The notes: generated from the letters alone by a model not told the origin. 64,000 bases of DNA from Streptomyces sp. 846.5 (GCF_004365705.1 NZ_SOBN01000002.1:1178001-1242000), one strand, 5' to 3'. Shown: positions 27,890 through 36,599, counted from the first letter of the stretch. Numbers and translations: made by a program.

Positions 27890-28933
27890 ATGTCCAGAAG
27901 TACCTCCCGACTCGTCGGCGCCGTCGCTCTGCTCACTGTCGTCAGCACCCTCGCCGCATGCGCCTCGTCGACAAAGGCCACGCCACTGAGCATCAACGGC
28001 GCAGCGAGCGCCGCTGCCCATCCCGAGTGGAGCCAGTACACCTTCACCATCGGCGACAACGGCGGTGACGGCAGCGAGGCCCTGGCCAAGATCACCGGTG
28101 CGTTCGACAACGCCTCCTACCAGGTGAAGTTCGCCCGGTTCACCTACGGCCCCCCGCTGGTGCAGGCGGCCGCGTCGGGCGACATCGACCTGGGCAGCGT
28201 CGGCGACGTGCCGCCGATCACCGGCGCCGCGAAGGAGTACGGCTTCAAGATCGTCGCCGTCACCCGCTCGCTCGCTCCCACCCAGCCGGCCGAGAACATC
28301 ATCGTGCCCAAGGGCTCCACCCTCCAGACACTGGCCGACCTCAAGGGCAAGAAGCTGGCTGTTCCGCAGGGCAGTTCAGCCCACGGTCTGGCCCTGAACG
28401 CGCTCAAGAGCGTCGGTCTGACCCCCAAGGACGTGCAGTTGGTCTTCCTCGACCCGGCCGCAGGCGCCACCGCGTTCGCGACCGGCAAGGTGGACGCCTG
28501 GTCGATCTGGAACCCGCAGTCCGCGCTCGCCGTCAAGGCAGGCGCCCGGATCCTGGCCAAGGGCCTCCCGCCGATCGACCAGACCAGCAACTACTACGTC
28601 GCCAGCGACAAGTCGCTGAACGACCCGGCCAAGCGGGCGGCACTCACGGACCTCCTGAAGCGCCTGGGCGGCGAGTTCCACTGGGCGGTCCAGCACCCCG
28701 ACCAGTACGCGCAGGCGATCTCCCAGGAGGAAGGCATCCCGCTGGCCGACGCCAAGGCGGTGCTGACCTCCCTGGAGACCAGGGTGACGCCGGTGGAGGC
28801 GGCGGACATCGCGGCGGAGCAGCAGCTCGGTGACGCTTTCCTGGAGGCCAAGCAGATCACCAAGAAGGTCGACGTCCAGTCGATCACCGACAACCTCCTC
28901 CCGGCCGGCTACGACAGCTCGAAGCTCAACTGA
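27890..28933 (+). CDS. ssuA: Sulfonate-type ABC transporter substrate-binding lipoprotein
   Basis: 347 aa. Lipoprotein signal LLTVVSTLAAC (Cys 24), then an NMT1/SsuA-like binding fold: FTYGPPLVQAAASGDIDLGSVGDVPPI, VPKGSTLQTLADLKGKKLAVPQGSSAHGLALNAL and FATGKVDAWSIWNPQSAL. It presents the sulfonate to SsuC outside the membrane. Third gene of the operon behind the leader peptide at 25825. Its last bases overlap the end of a decayed hydrolase gene on the other strand. Confidence 0.88.
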   Translation: MSRSTSRLVGAVALLTVVSTLAACASSTKATPLSINGAASAAAHPEWSQYTFTIGDNGGDGSEALAKITGAFDNASYQVKFARFTYGPPLVQAAASGDIDLGSVGDVPPITGAAKEYGFKIVAVTRSLAPTQPAENIIVPKGSTLQTLADLKGKKLAVPQGSSAHGLALNALKSVGLTPKDVQLVFLDPAAGATAFATGKVDAWSIWNPQSALAVKAGARILAKGLPPIDQTSNYYVASDKSLNDPAKRAALTDLLKRLGGEFHWAVQHPDQYAQAISQEEGIPLADAKAVLTSLETRVTPVEAADIAAEQQLGDAFLEAKQITKKVDVQSITDNLLPAGYDSSKLN

Positions 28934-29268
28934 GCGTCGGCAGGCTCAGCAGCAGGTCCCTGACTGCGGCGGGCCGGGACAGGAAGGGGTGGTGGCCGGT
29001 GTCGAGTTCGACGACGCCGCCGGCCCGGCGGGCGAACTCGCGCTGCCACGACGGTCGGCTCGTCACCAGCCTCCAGCACCTGCCGCACCGCGGCGACGTC
29101 CTCGGCCAGCCCCGGACCGCCGACGCCGCCGGGCCGGCCCGGCTCGCCGCAGCTCGGCAGTGCCGGGGCCACGCTCGACACCCCCTGCTCCTGCAACAGC
29201 CCGGAGGTGCGGTGCCACCACCACGACCCGTCCCGCACGCACGCCCCGTGCACGAACACGACCCTCAT
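28926..29268 (-). pseudogene. Alpha/beta hydrolase remnant with internal deletion and frame change
   Basis: From ATG 29268 the frame reads RVVFVHGACVRDGSWWWHR, the oxyanion-hole start of an alpha/beta hydrolase, through EDVAAVRQVLEAGDEPTVV. After about position 29048 the frame gives arginine-rich nonsense, but the neighbouring frame reads WQREFARRAGGVVELDTGHHPFLSRPA and ends at a stop at 28926, a normal C-terminus with the catalytic His. The central part, about half a normal domain including the nucleophile elbow, is missing. It is therefore non-functional. Confidence 0.8.
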
Positions 29269-29416
29269 CGCCACCTCCACATCGACCCCGACTGCCCTCT
29301 GCCGACTGTAGAGGGCAGCGCCTCCGGGACCGGTGACACAATGCGGCAGTACGCGGTTCACAGTCGCCGGTGATGATGGTGTCAGGTCCGCCCGGTCCAC
29401 CAGTCAGGAGAACGCC

Positions 29417-29929
29417 ATGAGCGTCGTCGTCCTCGTCGGCAACCCGAAGCCGCGATCCCGTACCTACGCGGCGGCGCATCTGGTCGCCGAGAAGCTGACG
29501 GGATCTCAGGCCGACCACAGCATAGAACTCGCCGACCTCGGCGCCAGGCTGTTCGACCCCGAGGACCAGCAGGTCGCCGAGGCGGTCGCCGCCGTCGAGG
29601 GCGCGAGCCTGCTGGTCGTCGCGAGCCCCACCTACAAGGCCAGCTACACCGGGCTGCTGAAGCTCTTCCTGGACCGGCTCGGCCCCGGCGCCCTCACCGG
29701 TATCACCTCCGTGCCGCTGCTGCTGGGCGCGCACTGGCGCCACTCGCTGGCGGCCGACCTGCTGCTCAAGCCGGTCCTGGTGGAACTGGGCGCCACCGTC
29801 CCGGTGAAGGGCCTGTTCCTGCTGGATTCGGACTACACCACCTCGGAGGAGCTGGAGAACTGGCTGCCGTCGGCACGCAGCCAGGTGGCCGCCACGCTGA
29901 ACGCCGAGCGGACCCGGGTGGCGTCATGA
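29417..29929 (+). CDS. NADPH-dependent FMN reductase, SsuE-like
   Basis: 170 aa from ATG 29417 with AGGAG upstream. Flavodoxin-like reductase: VVVLVGNPKPRSRTYAAA (FMN loop) and LLVVASPTYKASYTGLLKLFLDRL (family signature). It would supply reduced FMN to the two-component alkanesulfonate monooxygenases encoded at 31822 and 33414, as SsuE does for SsuD. It is coupled to the next gene through ATGA. Confidence 0.85.
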   Translation: MSVVVLVGNPKPRSRTYAAAHLVAEKLTGSQADHSIELADLGARLFDPEDQQVAEAVAAVEGASLLVVASPTYKASYTGLLKLFLDRLGPGALTGITSVPLLLGAHWRHSLAADLLLKPVLVELGATVPVKGLFLLDSDYTTSEELENWLPSARSQVAATLNAERTRVAS

Positions 29930-30429
29930 CGGCGGATGCGAAGGACCATGTGTCCGAGGCCGACCTGCGCCACCTGCGCCGATCCGTGGAACTGGCGACC
30001 GAAGCCCTGGAGGCCGGTGACTGGCCGTTCGGTTCGGTGCTGGTGGGTGGGGACGGGACCGTCCTGGCCGAGGACCGCAACCGGGAGGTGAGCCTGGGCG
30101 ATCCCACCCGCCATCCGGAGTTCGAGCTGGCGCGCTGGGCCGCGACCCACCTGGCTCCGGAGGCGCGGGCGGCGACGACGGTCTTCACCTCCGGCGAGCA
30201 CTGCCCGATGTGTGCGGCGGCCCACGGCTGGGTCGGGCTGGGCCGCATCGTCTATGTGAGCTCGGCCGAGCAGACGGCGTCCTGGAACAAGGAGCTCGGC
30301 GCCGCACCCGCCGACGTCCGCCCGGTGCCGATCACGGATCTTGTTCCCGGCCTCGTGGTCCAGGGACCGGTTCCCGGCCTCGCCGAGGAGGTGCACGAGC
30401 TGCACCGAAGGTTCCGCGGTCACAGCTGA
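29926..30429 (+). CDS. Nucleoside/cytidine deaminase-family zinc hydrolase
   Basis: 167 aa. CMP/dCMP deaminase fold: GDWPFGSVLVGGDGTVL, the zinc-ligand/catalytic segment RHPEFELARW in place of the usual H-A-E, and SGEHCPMCAAAHGW giving the PCxxC-type pair (C-P-M-C). These enzymes deaminate guanine, cytosine or related bases. Coupled by ATGA to the FMN reductase gene. The HPE variant occurs in a known subgroup of unknown substrate, so the reaction is not fixed. Confidence 0.82.
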   Translation: MTADAKDHVSEADLRHLRRSVELATEALEAGDWPFGSVLVGGDGTVLAEDRNREVSLGDPTRHPEFELARWAATHLAPEARAATTVFTSGEHCPMCAAAHGWVGLGRIVYVSSAEQTASWNKELGAAPADVRPVPITDLVPGLVVQGPVPGLAEEVHELHRRFRGHS

Positions 30430-30435
30430 GAGGAA

Positions 30436-30690
30436 CTACGGCTTCTCGCGGAAGTGAACGATCACCCTACCCTCGTTGCCCGGCACCGATTCATGGCGGA
30501 GGTAGAGCTTCTTGATGTGCCGCTGGTCCAGAAACGCCAGCACGCGCCGCTTCAGCTGACCCGACCCCTTGCCGGGGATGATCTCGACCGCGGATTCGCC
30601 GGAGCGCGAGGCCGCGAAGAGGAACTGGCGCAGGGCGAGTTCGATGTCGCGGTTGTTCCGGTAGATCGGATGCAGATCCAGGCTCAGCAC
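30436..30690 (-). CDS. Smr-domain protein
   Basis: 84 aa. LSLDLHPIYRNNRDIELALRQFL and VEIIPGKGSGQLKRRVLAFL are the conserved halves of the Smr (small MutS-related) domain, here a stand-alone single domain. Smr domains nick or bind DNA/RNA; stand-alone actinobacterial versions are not characterised. A GTG start at 30690 leaves 6 bp to the stop of the upstream PPOX gene, so they are co-transcribed. Confidence 0.85.
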   Translation of the reverse strand: MLSLDLHPIYRNNRDIELALRQFLFAASRSGESAVEIIPGKGSGQLKRRVLAFLDQRHIKKLYLRHESVPGNEGRVIVHFREKP

Positions 30691-30696
30691 GAGGCA

Positions 30697-31134
30697 TCAA
30701 CTGCCGTAGATCCGGGACGGCTCGACCAGGACTACGGTGCGTCGCTGCTCGGCCATCACCCGGTCGTACTCGTCCCAGTCCTCGTGCTCGCCGCCGGCCG
30801 CGGTGAACACCGCGCGCAGCAGCAACCGCAGGCTCTCGGGGTCCAGCCAGGGCTGGGGGTCGTCGGGACCGGCGAGCTGGGCCCGGCCCTCGACGGTCGC
30901 CCAGCGCCAGCCGTGCCGGAAGACCGCGGTGACCTGCGGCCGCTCCCGGAGGTTCGCCAGCTTCACCCGTCCGTAGGTGACGAAGGCCAGGACCGGTGCG
31001 CCCGTGGCAGGGTGCGGCAGCACCCCGGCGTTGACGACCGAGGCCTGCACCGTGGCATCCGCCCGCAGCGTCGACACCACCACCAGCCCGTGCTCCTTCC
31101 GCCCGACGGCAGCGGCTTCCTGAAGCGTCGTCAT
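30697..31134 (-). CDS. F420-dependent PPOX-class oxidoreductase
   Basis: 145 aa; GAGGGG 9 nt before ATG 31134. Split beta-barrel FMN/F420-binding fold: HGLVVVSTLRADATVQASVVNAGVLPHP, FVTYGRVKLANLRERPQVTAVF and GWRWATVEGRAQL match the TIGR03618-type family. Such proteins reduce unsaturated substrates with F420H2 in actinobacteria. The gene is followed by the Smr gene; no functional link is evident. Confidence 0.85.
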   Translation of the reverse strand: MTTLQEAAAVGRKEHGLVVVSTLRADATVQASVVNAGVLPHPATGAPVLAFVTYGRVKLANLRERPQVTAVFRHGWRWATVEGRAQLAGPDDPQPWLDPESLRLLLRAVFTAAGGEHEDWDEYDRVMAEQRRTVVLVEPSRIYGS

Positions 31135-31237
31135 GGGTGCTTCCCCTCACTCTCGTCGGTGCTCGGGCACCCCCACCGTACGGCCGTGTTCCGCCGAGCG
31201 TATCGGTCCACCTTGCCGGCGAGGACGAACGCCACGA

Positions 31238-31825
31238 TCACTCCCCCGGCCGAAGGCCGCTGCCCGGCGGAGCGGCGCCGAAGTCCACGCGGGGGGTGGG
31301 CCGGAAATCCCCGGGCCGGACGGCCCGGGACCCGGTCAGTGCCTTGGCGAAGGGCAGCGGGCCGCCCAGGGTCTCCGGGTCGGCCGTCAGGTCGAAGAGA
31401 GCGGTGTAGCCGGTGACCAGGTAGAGGCCCCTGGCCTCCGGTTGGCGCGGCCCGGTGGTGAGGTAGACCTGCTGGTATCCGGCTGCCGCGGCGGCCTGCT
31501 CCAGCTCGTGGACGATGCGCCGGGCCAGGCCCCGGCGGCGGTGCGCGCTGTGCGTCCAGATCCGCTTCAGCTCGGCGGTGCGCTCGTCGTAGCGGCGGTA
31601 CGCGCCCCCCGCGACGGGCTCGCCGTCCTGCAGCAGCAGGAGCAGCAGGCCGCCGTGGTCCGGCTCGAACTCCTCGGCCGGGTACCGGGCCAGCTCCTTG
31701 CTGGTGCCGGCCAGCGAGGGGTAGCGGGTGGTGTACTCGTACTCCAGCTCGCTGAGCAGCGGCTGGACCAGCGGATCCGCCAGGACGGCCGGGCGGACCT
31801 CGTACTGCGGGGCGGTGGTCGTCAT
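31238..31825 (-). CDS. GNAT-family N-acetyltransferase
   Basis: 195 aa. GNAT features: GGLLLLLLQDGEPVAGGAYRRYD, AELKRIWTHSAHRRRGLARRIVHELEQAAAAAGY with the acetyl-CoA loop RRRGLA, and GLYLVTGYTALFD. The C-terminal 35 residues are extra and Pro/Gly-rich. Its ATG overlaps the stop of the SsuD-like gene (ATGA), so it is a co-expressed member of the sulfonate monooxygenase operon; GNAT proteins recur next to flavin monooxygenases of sulfur salvage, perhaps acting on amine-bearing sulfur compounds (inference). Confidence 0.87.
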   Translation of the reverse strand: MTTTAPQYEVRPAVLADPLVQPLLSELEYEYTTRYPSLAGTSKELARYPAEEFEPDHGGLLLLLLQDGEPVAGGAYRRYDERTAELKRIWTHSAHRRRGLARRIVHELEQAAAAAGYQQVYLTTGPRQPEARGLYLVTGYTALFDLTADPETLGGPLPFAKALTGSRAVRPGDFRPTPRVDFGAAPPGSGLRPGE

Positions 31826-32775
31826 CGAAGCGCCCCCTCGGCGGCGACCACGGCGGCGCGGGCCCGCTCGGCGTCGCGCGCGGCGACGCCCTCACGCACC
31901 AGCGGAATGACATGGCGGCCGAAGTCGATGGCGTCGCCGAGCAGGTCGTAGCCCCGGGCGGAGAGGATGTCGACGCCCAGGTCGTAGTAGTCGAGCAGGG
32001 CCTCCGCCACGGTCTCGGGGGTGCCGACCAGGGCGTTGGAGTTGCCGGCGCCGCCGGTCGCGGCGGCGGTCGGGGTCCACAGCGCGCGGTCGTAGCGTTC
32101 GCCCTGCTCGGCGATGGCGATCAGCCGCTGGGAGCCGGTGTTCTGCGGGGCATCCACCCCGGGCTGGCTCCAGGCGCCCGCCTCGCGGCGGGCCTTGATC
32201 GTCGCGACCGTGCGGTGGGCCTTCTCCCAGGCGAGTTCCTCGGTAGGCGCGATGATCGGCCGGAACGCCGGCCGCTGCACCGGGAACACGTCGCTGGCGA
32301 AATCGTTGAAGCGGTAGTACTCGCCCTCGTGGTCGAAGGGCTCGTGCTCGGTCCAGGCCCACTTGACGATCTCGATGTACTCCCGGGTGCGCGCGTAGCG
32401 CTGGTCCTTGGTCAGGAAGTCGCCCTCGCGCTGCTGCTCGTGGTCGTTTCCGCCGGTGATGAAGTGGACGGTCAGCCGGCCGTCGCTGATCCGGTCGAGG
32501 GTGGCGAACTCCTTGGCGGCGAAGGTCGGATAGGAGACGTTCGGCCGGTGCGCCAGCAGGATCTGCAGCCGATCGGTGTTGGCCGCGATGTACGCGGCGG
32601 CGGTGCCCGGCTCGGCCGAGCCGGAACCGTAGGCGAACAGGACCCGGTCCCAGCCGTGGTCCTCGTGGGCCCGGGCCAGCCGGAGCGTGTACTCCTTGTC
32701 GAAGGAGGCCCCGCTGCGGGGGTTGGTCTCCGAGCCGTCGTTGGTGGCGGCGATGCCGAGGAACTCGACGGGCAT
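31822..32775 (-). CDS. LLM-class flavin-dependent monooxygenase (SsuD-like)
   Basis: 317 aa from ATG 32775 with GAGAGG upstream. Bacterial luciferase-like TIM barrel of the alkanesulfonate monooxygenase group: EDHGWDRVLFAYGSGSAEPGTAAAYIAA, ILLAHRPNVSYPTFAAKEFATLDRISDGR, VHFITGGNDHEQQREGDFL, and NALVGTPETVAEALLDYYDLGVD. It uses FMNH2 and O2 to cleave C-S bonds of sulfonates. A Cys-ending leader peptide lies 144 bp upstream on the same strand, which supports sulfur-starvation control. Coupled to a GNAT gene downstream. Confidence 0.88.
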   Translation of the reverse strand: MPVEFLGIAATNDGSETNPRSGASFDKEYTLRLARAHEDHGWDRVLFAYGSGSAEPGTAAAYIAANTDRLQILLAHRPNVSYPTFAAKEFATLDRISDGRLTVHFITGGNDHEQQREGDFLTKDQRYARTREYIEIVKWAWTEHEPFDHEGEYYRFNDFASDVFPVQRPAFRPIIAPTEELAWEKAHRTVATIKARREAGAWSQPGVDAPQNTGSQRLIAIAEQGERYDRALWTPTAAATGGAGNSNALVGTPETVAEALLDYYDLGVDILSARGYDLLGDAIDFGRHVIPLVREGVAARDAERARAAVVAAEGALR

Positions 32776-32919
32776 GACGGTGCCTCTCCGGTCGTTGGAG
32801 CACACCCTCGGCCCGCCGACGCACGCGCGATCAGGCAGGGAGGGTGGTGTGACGAAGCGTCAGAGAGTGCGCGGGACAGCGCCACGCGCGGTCGGGCGAG
32901 ACGGCCCGCTACCGGGGAG

Positions 32920-32997
32920 TCAGCGACAACACGCCGCGGACCACACCCGACCGAAGTCGATGTGGCATCGGACGACCAGGTGCTGCGCGGTACTCAT
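32920..32997 (-). CDS. Putative cysteine-responsive leader peptide upstream of the SsuD-like gene
   Basis: 25 codons on the minus strand: MSTAQHLVVR, then CHIDFGRVWSAACCR and stop. The R-x-H-I-D-F core, the V-W-S-A-A segment and Cys-Cys-Arg end mirror the ssu leader at 25825, although the rest differs. It precedes the SsuD-like gene (start 32775). The 32776-32919 spacer holds no gene. Confidence 0.75.
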   Translation of the reverse strand: MSTAQHLVVRCHIDFGRVWSAACCR

Positions 32998-33062
32998 ACC
33001 GAACAGTCCAACAGCCCATCGGAGCCACGTCAAGATCCGCCCGAGGCGCGGGACGCAGCGTT

Positions 33063-33293
33063 CTACGCACGAAGATCGAGGCGGGACCACAGCTCCCGTT
33101 CCACCTCCGTCGGCGGGACGTGGGCGCACAGGCGCTCGGGATGGCCGGGTGACGGCCGGTCGGCCGACGCCGCCGGGTACTGGGGTTCCGGCCAGGGCCA
33201 GGGCGTGCAGACACCCCACAGCGACCCGCCGAACGCGATCAGCCCCGGCGTCCACCGGTCCAACAGGTCCCGCCACCACCTCACCGGAAACAC
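33063..33293 (-). CDS. DUF6059-type small protein
   Basis: 76 aa from a GTG at 33293. The motif PSPGHPERLCAHVPPTEVERELW with an N-terminal RWWRDLLDRWTPGLIAFGG hydrophobic stretch matches small streptomycete DUF6059 proteins as I remember them. Possibly membrane-associated through the N-terminal helix. Function is unknown. It lies between the two SsuD-like genes on the same strand. Confidence 0.6.
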   Translation of the reverse strand: MFPVRWWRDLLDRWTPGLIAFGGSLWGVCTPWPWPEPQYPAASADRPSPGHPERLCAHVPPTEVERELWSRLDLRA

Positions 33294-33413
33294 CTGCCGA
33301 TGTGGCGGCGGCGGACGAGGGCCACCGGGCCGGGGTTCGCGGTGTCGTGTTCGGTCATCGGACGTGCCTCCCGTCGGCTTACCGGCCTTGCTGATGCGAT
33401 GGCTGATGGAGTG

Positions 33414-34537
33414 TCAGAGCAGCGGGCGGACGCACTCGGCGAAGGTGTACGCCTCCTCCAGGTGCGGGTAGCCGGAGAGGACGAACTCGTCGACGCCCGC
33501 CGCGCGGTACTCGTCGATCCGTTCGGCGACCTCTTCGTGGCTGCCGACCAGCGCGGTCCCCGCGCCGCCGCGGACCAGGCCGATCCCGGCCCAGAGGTTG
33601 GGCGTCACCAGCAGCCGGTCCCGGGAACCGCCGTGGAGCTCCAGCATCCGGCGCTGGCCCTCCGACTCCAGCGCGCGCAGGCGCTGCTGGCCGGCCGCGA
33701 TCGCCCGGTCGTCCAGGCCCGCGATCAGCGCGTCGGCGGCCTGCCAGGCCTGGGCCGCGGTGTCCCGGCTGAGGACGTGGATGCGCAGCCCGAACCGCAG
33801 CGTCCGGCCTTCCGCCCCGGCCCGCTCGCGCACCCGGGCGATCTTCTCGGCGACCAGCGGGGCCGGTTCGCCCCAGGTCAGATAGGTGTCGGCATGCCGG
33901 GCCGCCAGGGCGATCGCGGGGTCGGAGGAACCGCCGAAGTAGACCCGCGGGGCCGGCTCCGGGGGACGGCGCAGCTGGGCGCCCTCCAAGTGGTAGTGCT
34001 CGCCCTTGTGGTCGAAGCGGTCGCCGGTCCAGGAGGCCCGCACCACGTCCAGGAACTCCCGGCCCGGGCGTAGCACTCGTCGTGGTCCAGCCGGTCGCCG
34101 TAGCCGCGCTGTTCGGGATCACTGCGGCCGGCCACCACGTTCAGCAAAAGCCGTCCCCCCGACAGGCGCTGGAACGTCGCCGCAGTCTGCGCCGCGAGCG
34201 CGGGCTCCACCAGGCCGGGACGGAAGGCCACCATGAACTTCAGCCGCCGGGTCCTGGCGATCAGAGCCGCGGTGACGATCCAGACGTCCTCGCAGTGCGC
34301 ACCAGTGGGCGTCAGCACCCCCTCGTACCCGAGGTCGTCGGCGGCCTCCGCGAGTTGGGAGAGATAGGCCAAGGTGGCCGGCCGCTCTCCCCCTCCCCCG
34401 GTACGGCGGCCTTCGCCTTCGCTCCCGTCCGCGCCGATGCCGAGGCCGTGGACGGCTCCGCCCAGCCTGCGGCCGTCCCCGCCGGTGGGCAGGAACCAGT
34501 GGAAGGCCGTGCTGCTGCCTGCTGATGTCGCGGTCAT
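33414..34537 (-). pseudogene. SsuD-like LLM monooxygenase with a frameshift
   Basis: From ATG 34537 the frame encodes TAFHWFLPTGGDGR, the alkanesulfonate monooxygenase start, and continues to GRSDPEQRGYGDRLDHDECYAR near 34075, then becomes nonsense. A second frame takes over at the same point with REFLDVVRASWTGDRFDHKGEHYHLEGA and runs to the stop at 33414 (about 373 codons in total). One missing base in a G run (GGG where GGGG restores GEFLDVV) explains it. It is either a real inactivating mutation or a sequencing error; if corrected, the protein is a full-length FMNH2-dependent sulfonate monooxygenase. Confidence 0.85.
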
Positions 34538-34950
34538 TTATCCTTCTCGGGCCAATGCCGAGGTTCAGTACTCCTCAGCGCGGGACGTGCGTGCCTACAG
34601 GTCTGCAACAGACCGGCGACGTCCTCGGACACAGTGCACTGCCTGCAGAACGGCACGTCTGCACGGGAATCACCTCGCACTCCTCGGGCCCCCGAAGGGC
34701 CTCGCGCTTACAGGACGGACGTCCTGTCGGGTCGTCACCTGGAGCACCCCACCGCGGACGAGGGTTGCCGGTCAGCAAGCCAGGGCTTGACGCTGACGCT
34801 CGTAACCAGGGCTTACGTTAACCGCTCGTCACGGCTTGGACAATGCCCCCCGTCCGTCCGGAAAAGCCCACTGTGAACGGCGTATTGCCGCAGGTGACAG
34901 CATGCGGGAAGGCTGGTCTGGAGGCCTCCGACGGGACTACTCTCACGGCC
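34538..34950. other. Intergenic region with palindromes upstream of both SsuD-like gene and metY leader
   Basis: No coding signal. Two short perfect dyads are visible: GGTCTG/CAGACC (34600-34614) and CAGGAC/GTCCTG (34711-34726, spacer GGAC). The second has the same arms and spacer length as the dyad behind the ssu leader at 25929-25944. Promoters for the divergent monooxygenase and met genes should lie here. Confidence 0.45.
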
Positions 34951-35025
34951 ATGACCGTTCTTGTCAGCCGGCGCCACGTGGACTTCGGGCGCAGCACCAG
35001 CACCGGGTGTAACCGCCCCCGCTGA
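34951..35025 (+). CDS. Putative leader peptide upstream of metY-metX
   Basis: 24 codons: MTVLVSRRHVDFGRSTST, then GCNRPR and stop. It keeps the R-R-H-V-D-F core of the other two leaders but has a single Cys codon (20) and Arg/Pro codons at the end. It lies 182 bp before metY, so it probably attenuates methionine/cysteine sulfhydrylation genes according to charged tRNA supply. Confidence 0.68.
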   Translation: MTVLVSRRHVDFGRSTSTGCNRPR

Positions 35026-35207
35026 CTCGACCGCGGGCGACCTCCGCCGCCCCCGCTCCGGTGAATACCGGTGATTCCGGTGAACCGCCCCGGAAGCCCC
35101 GTTCATCCCTGCCTCCCTCCCCCCGCCCGCCCCTTCCTTCGGCGTGCCGCCGTGCCCGCGCACCTGCCGCCCCGCGCGCACGCCAACCCGTGAATGGAGC
35201 CGTCCAC

Positions 35208-36599
35208 GTGAGCCCTTCCATCGACCCCGCCACCGCAGAGCTCGACCTGGCGGTCGCCTCGGCCGAGGCAGTCGCCGACAGCACCGGCTGGTCCTTCGAG
35301 ACCAAGCAGGTGCACGCCGGAGCCGTGCCCGACCCCACCACCGGCGCCCGCGCGGTCCCGATCTACCAGACCACCTCCTTTGTCTTCCACGACACCGCCC
35401 ACGCGGCCGGGCTGTTCGCGCTCGCCGAGGAAGGCAACATCTACACCCGCATCCACAACCCCACCCAGGACGTGCTGGAGCATCGCATCGCCGCGCTGGA
35501 GGGGGGAATCGCCGCCGTGGCGACCGCCTCCGGCCAGGCCGCCGAGACGCTGGCGATCCTGACGCTGGCGAGCGCGGGCGACCACATCGTCTCCAGCACC
35601 TCGCTCTACGGCGGCACCTACAACCTCTTCAAGCACACCCTGCCGCGCTTCGGCATCGAGTTCTCCTTCGTCGACGACCCGGACGACCTGGACGCCTGGC
35701 GGGCCGCGATCCGGCCGAACACCAAGGCGCTGTTCGCCGAGACCCTGGGCAATCCGCGCGGCAACGTACTGGATGTGCGGGCGGTCGCCGACGTGGCGCA
35801 CACCGCCGGGGTGCCGCTGATCGTGGACAACACCGTCCCCACGCCCTACCTGCTGCGCCCGATCGAGCACGGCGCCGACATCGTGGTGCACTCGGCGACC
35901 AAGTTCCTCGGTGGCCACGGCACGGCCATCGCCGGCGCGGTGGTCGACGCGGGCACCTTCGACTACGGGGCGCACGCGGACCGCTTCCCCGGCTTCAACG
36001 ATCCCGACCCGTCGTACCACGGGCTTCGCTACTGGCCCGACCTGGGCGCCCCGGCGTTCGCGGTCAAGCTGCGGGTGCAGCTGCTGCGCGACCTCGGTCC
36101 GGCCATCGCGCCGCTGAACTCCTTCCTGGTGATCCAGGGCCTGGAGACGCTGTCGCTGCGGATCGAGCGCCACACCGCCAACGCCCAGGCCATCGCCGAG
36201 TGGCTGGAGAGCCGCGACGAGGTCACCGCTGTGCACTACCCCGGCCTGCCGTCCAGCCGCTGGTACCAGGCGGGTCAGCGCTATCTGCCGCGCGGGGCAG
36301 GCGCGGTGCTCGCCTTCGAGCTGCGGGACGGCATCGAGGCCGGCAAGCGGTTCGTGGACGGGGTCAGCCTGTTCAGCCACCTCGCCAACATCGGCGATGT
36401 GCGCAGCCTGATCATCCACCCGGCATCCACCACCCACAGCCAGCTCAGCGAGGACGAACTGACGGCGACCGGCGCAACTCCGGGCCTGGTACGGCTGTCG
36501 GTCGGCATCGAGAACCTGGCGGACCTCAAGGCCGACCTGGAGGCCGGGTTCCGGGCGGCCAAGGCAGCCGGCACGAAGGCTCAGGGGGTGAGCGATTGA
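35208..36599 (+). CDS. metY: O-acetylhomoserine sulfhydrylase MetY
   Basis: 463 aa from GTG 35208 (GGAG 8 nt upstream); longer open frame before it is Arg/Pro-rich noise. PLP enzyme of the Cys/Met metabolism family: [31 protein letters not shown] start, [46 protein letters not shown] with the PLP lysine (residue about 232), and [27 protein letters not shown]. It makes homocysteine from O-acetylhomoserine and sulfide, or uses other thiols, in the cytoplasm. Downstream metX (TTGA overlap) supplies O-acetylhomoserine; the leader at 34951 probably controls both. Confidence 0.94.
   Translation: MSPSIDPATAELDLAVASAEAVADSTGWSFETKQVHAGAVPDPTTGARAVPIYQTTSFVFHDTAHAAGLFALAEEGNIYTRIHNPTQDVLEHRIAALEGGIAAVATASGQAAETLAILTLASAGDHIVSSTSLYGGTYNLFKHTLPRFGIEFSFVDDPDDLDAWRAAIRPNTKALFAETLGNPRGNVLDVRAVADVAHTAGVPLIVDNTVPTPYLLRPIEHGADIVVHSATKFLGGHGTAIAGAVVDAGTFDYGAHADRFPGFNDPDPSYHGLRYWPDLGAPAFAVKLRVQLLRDLGPAIAPLNSFLVIQGLETLSLRIERHTANAQAIAEWLESRDEVTAVHYPGLPSSRWYQAGQRYLPRGAGAVLAFELRDGIEAGKRFVDGVSLFSHLANIGDVRSLIIHPASTTHSQLSEDELTATGATPGLVRLSVGIENLADLKADLEAGFRAAKAAGTKAQGVSD

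Noticed and set aside
34575-34778. Minus-strand Cys-rich frame upstream of the frameshifted SsuD-like gene as a fourth leader peptide
   Set aside because: It contains several Cys codons but lacks the R-x-H-[VI]-D core shared by the three accepted leaders.
35058-35090. Repeated CCGGTGAA units before metY
   Set aside because: Three short imperfect copies in GC-rich DNA; too little to call a riboswitch or attenuator, and no SAM-riboswitch pattern was seen.
35061-35207. N-terminal extension of MetY to an ATG at 35061
   Set aside because: The added 49 residues are Arg/Pro-rich and lack similarity; GTG 35208 has a ribosome site and begins at the family start.
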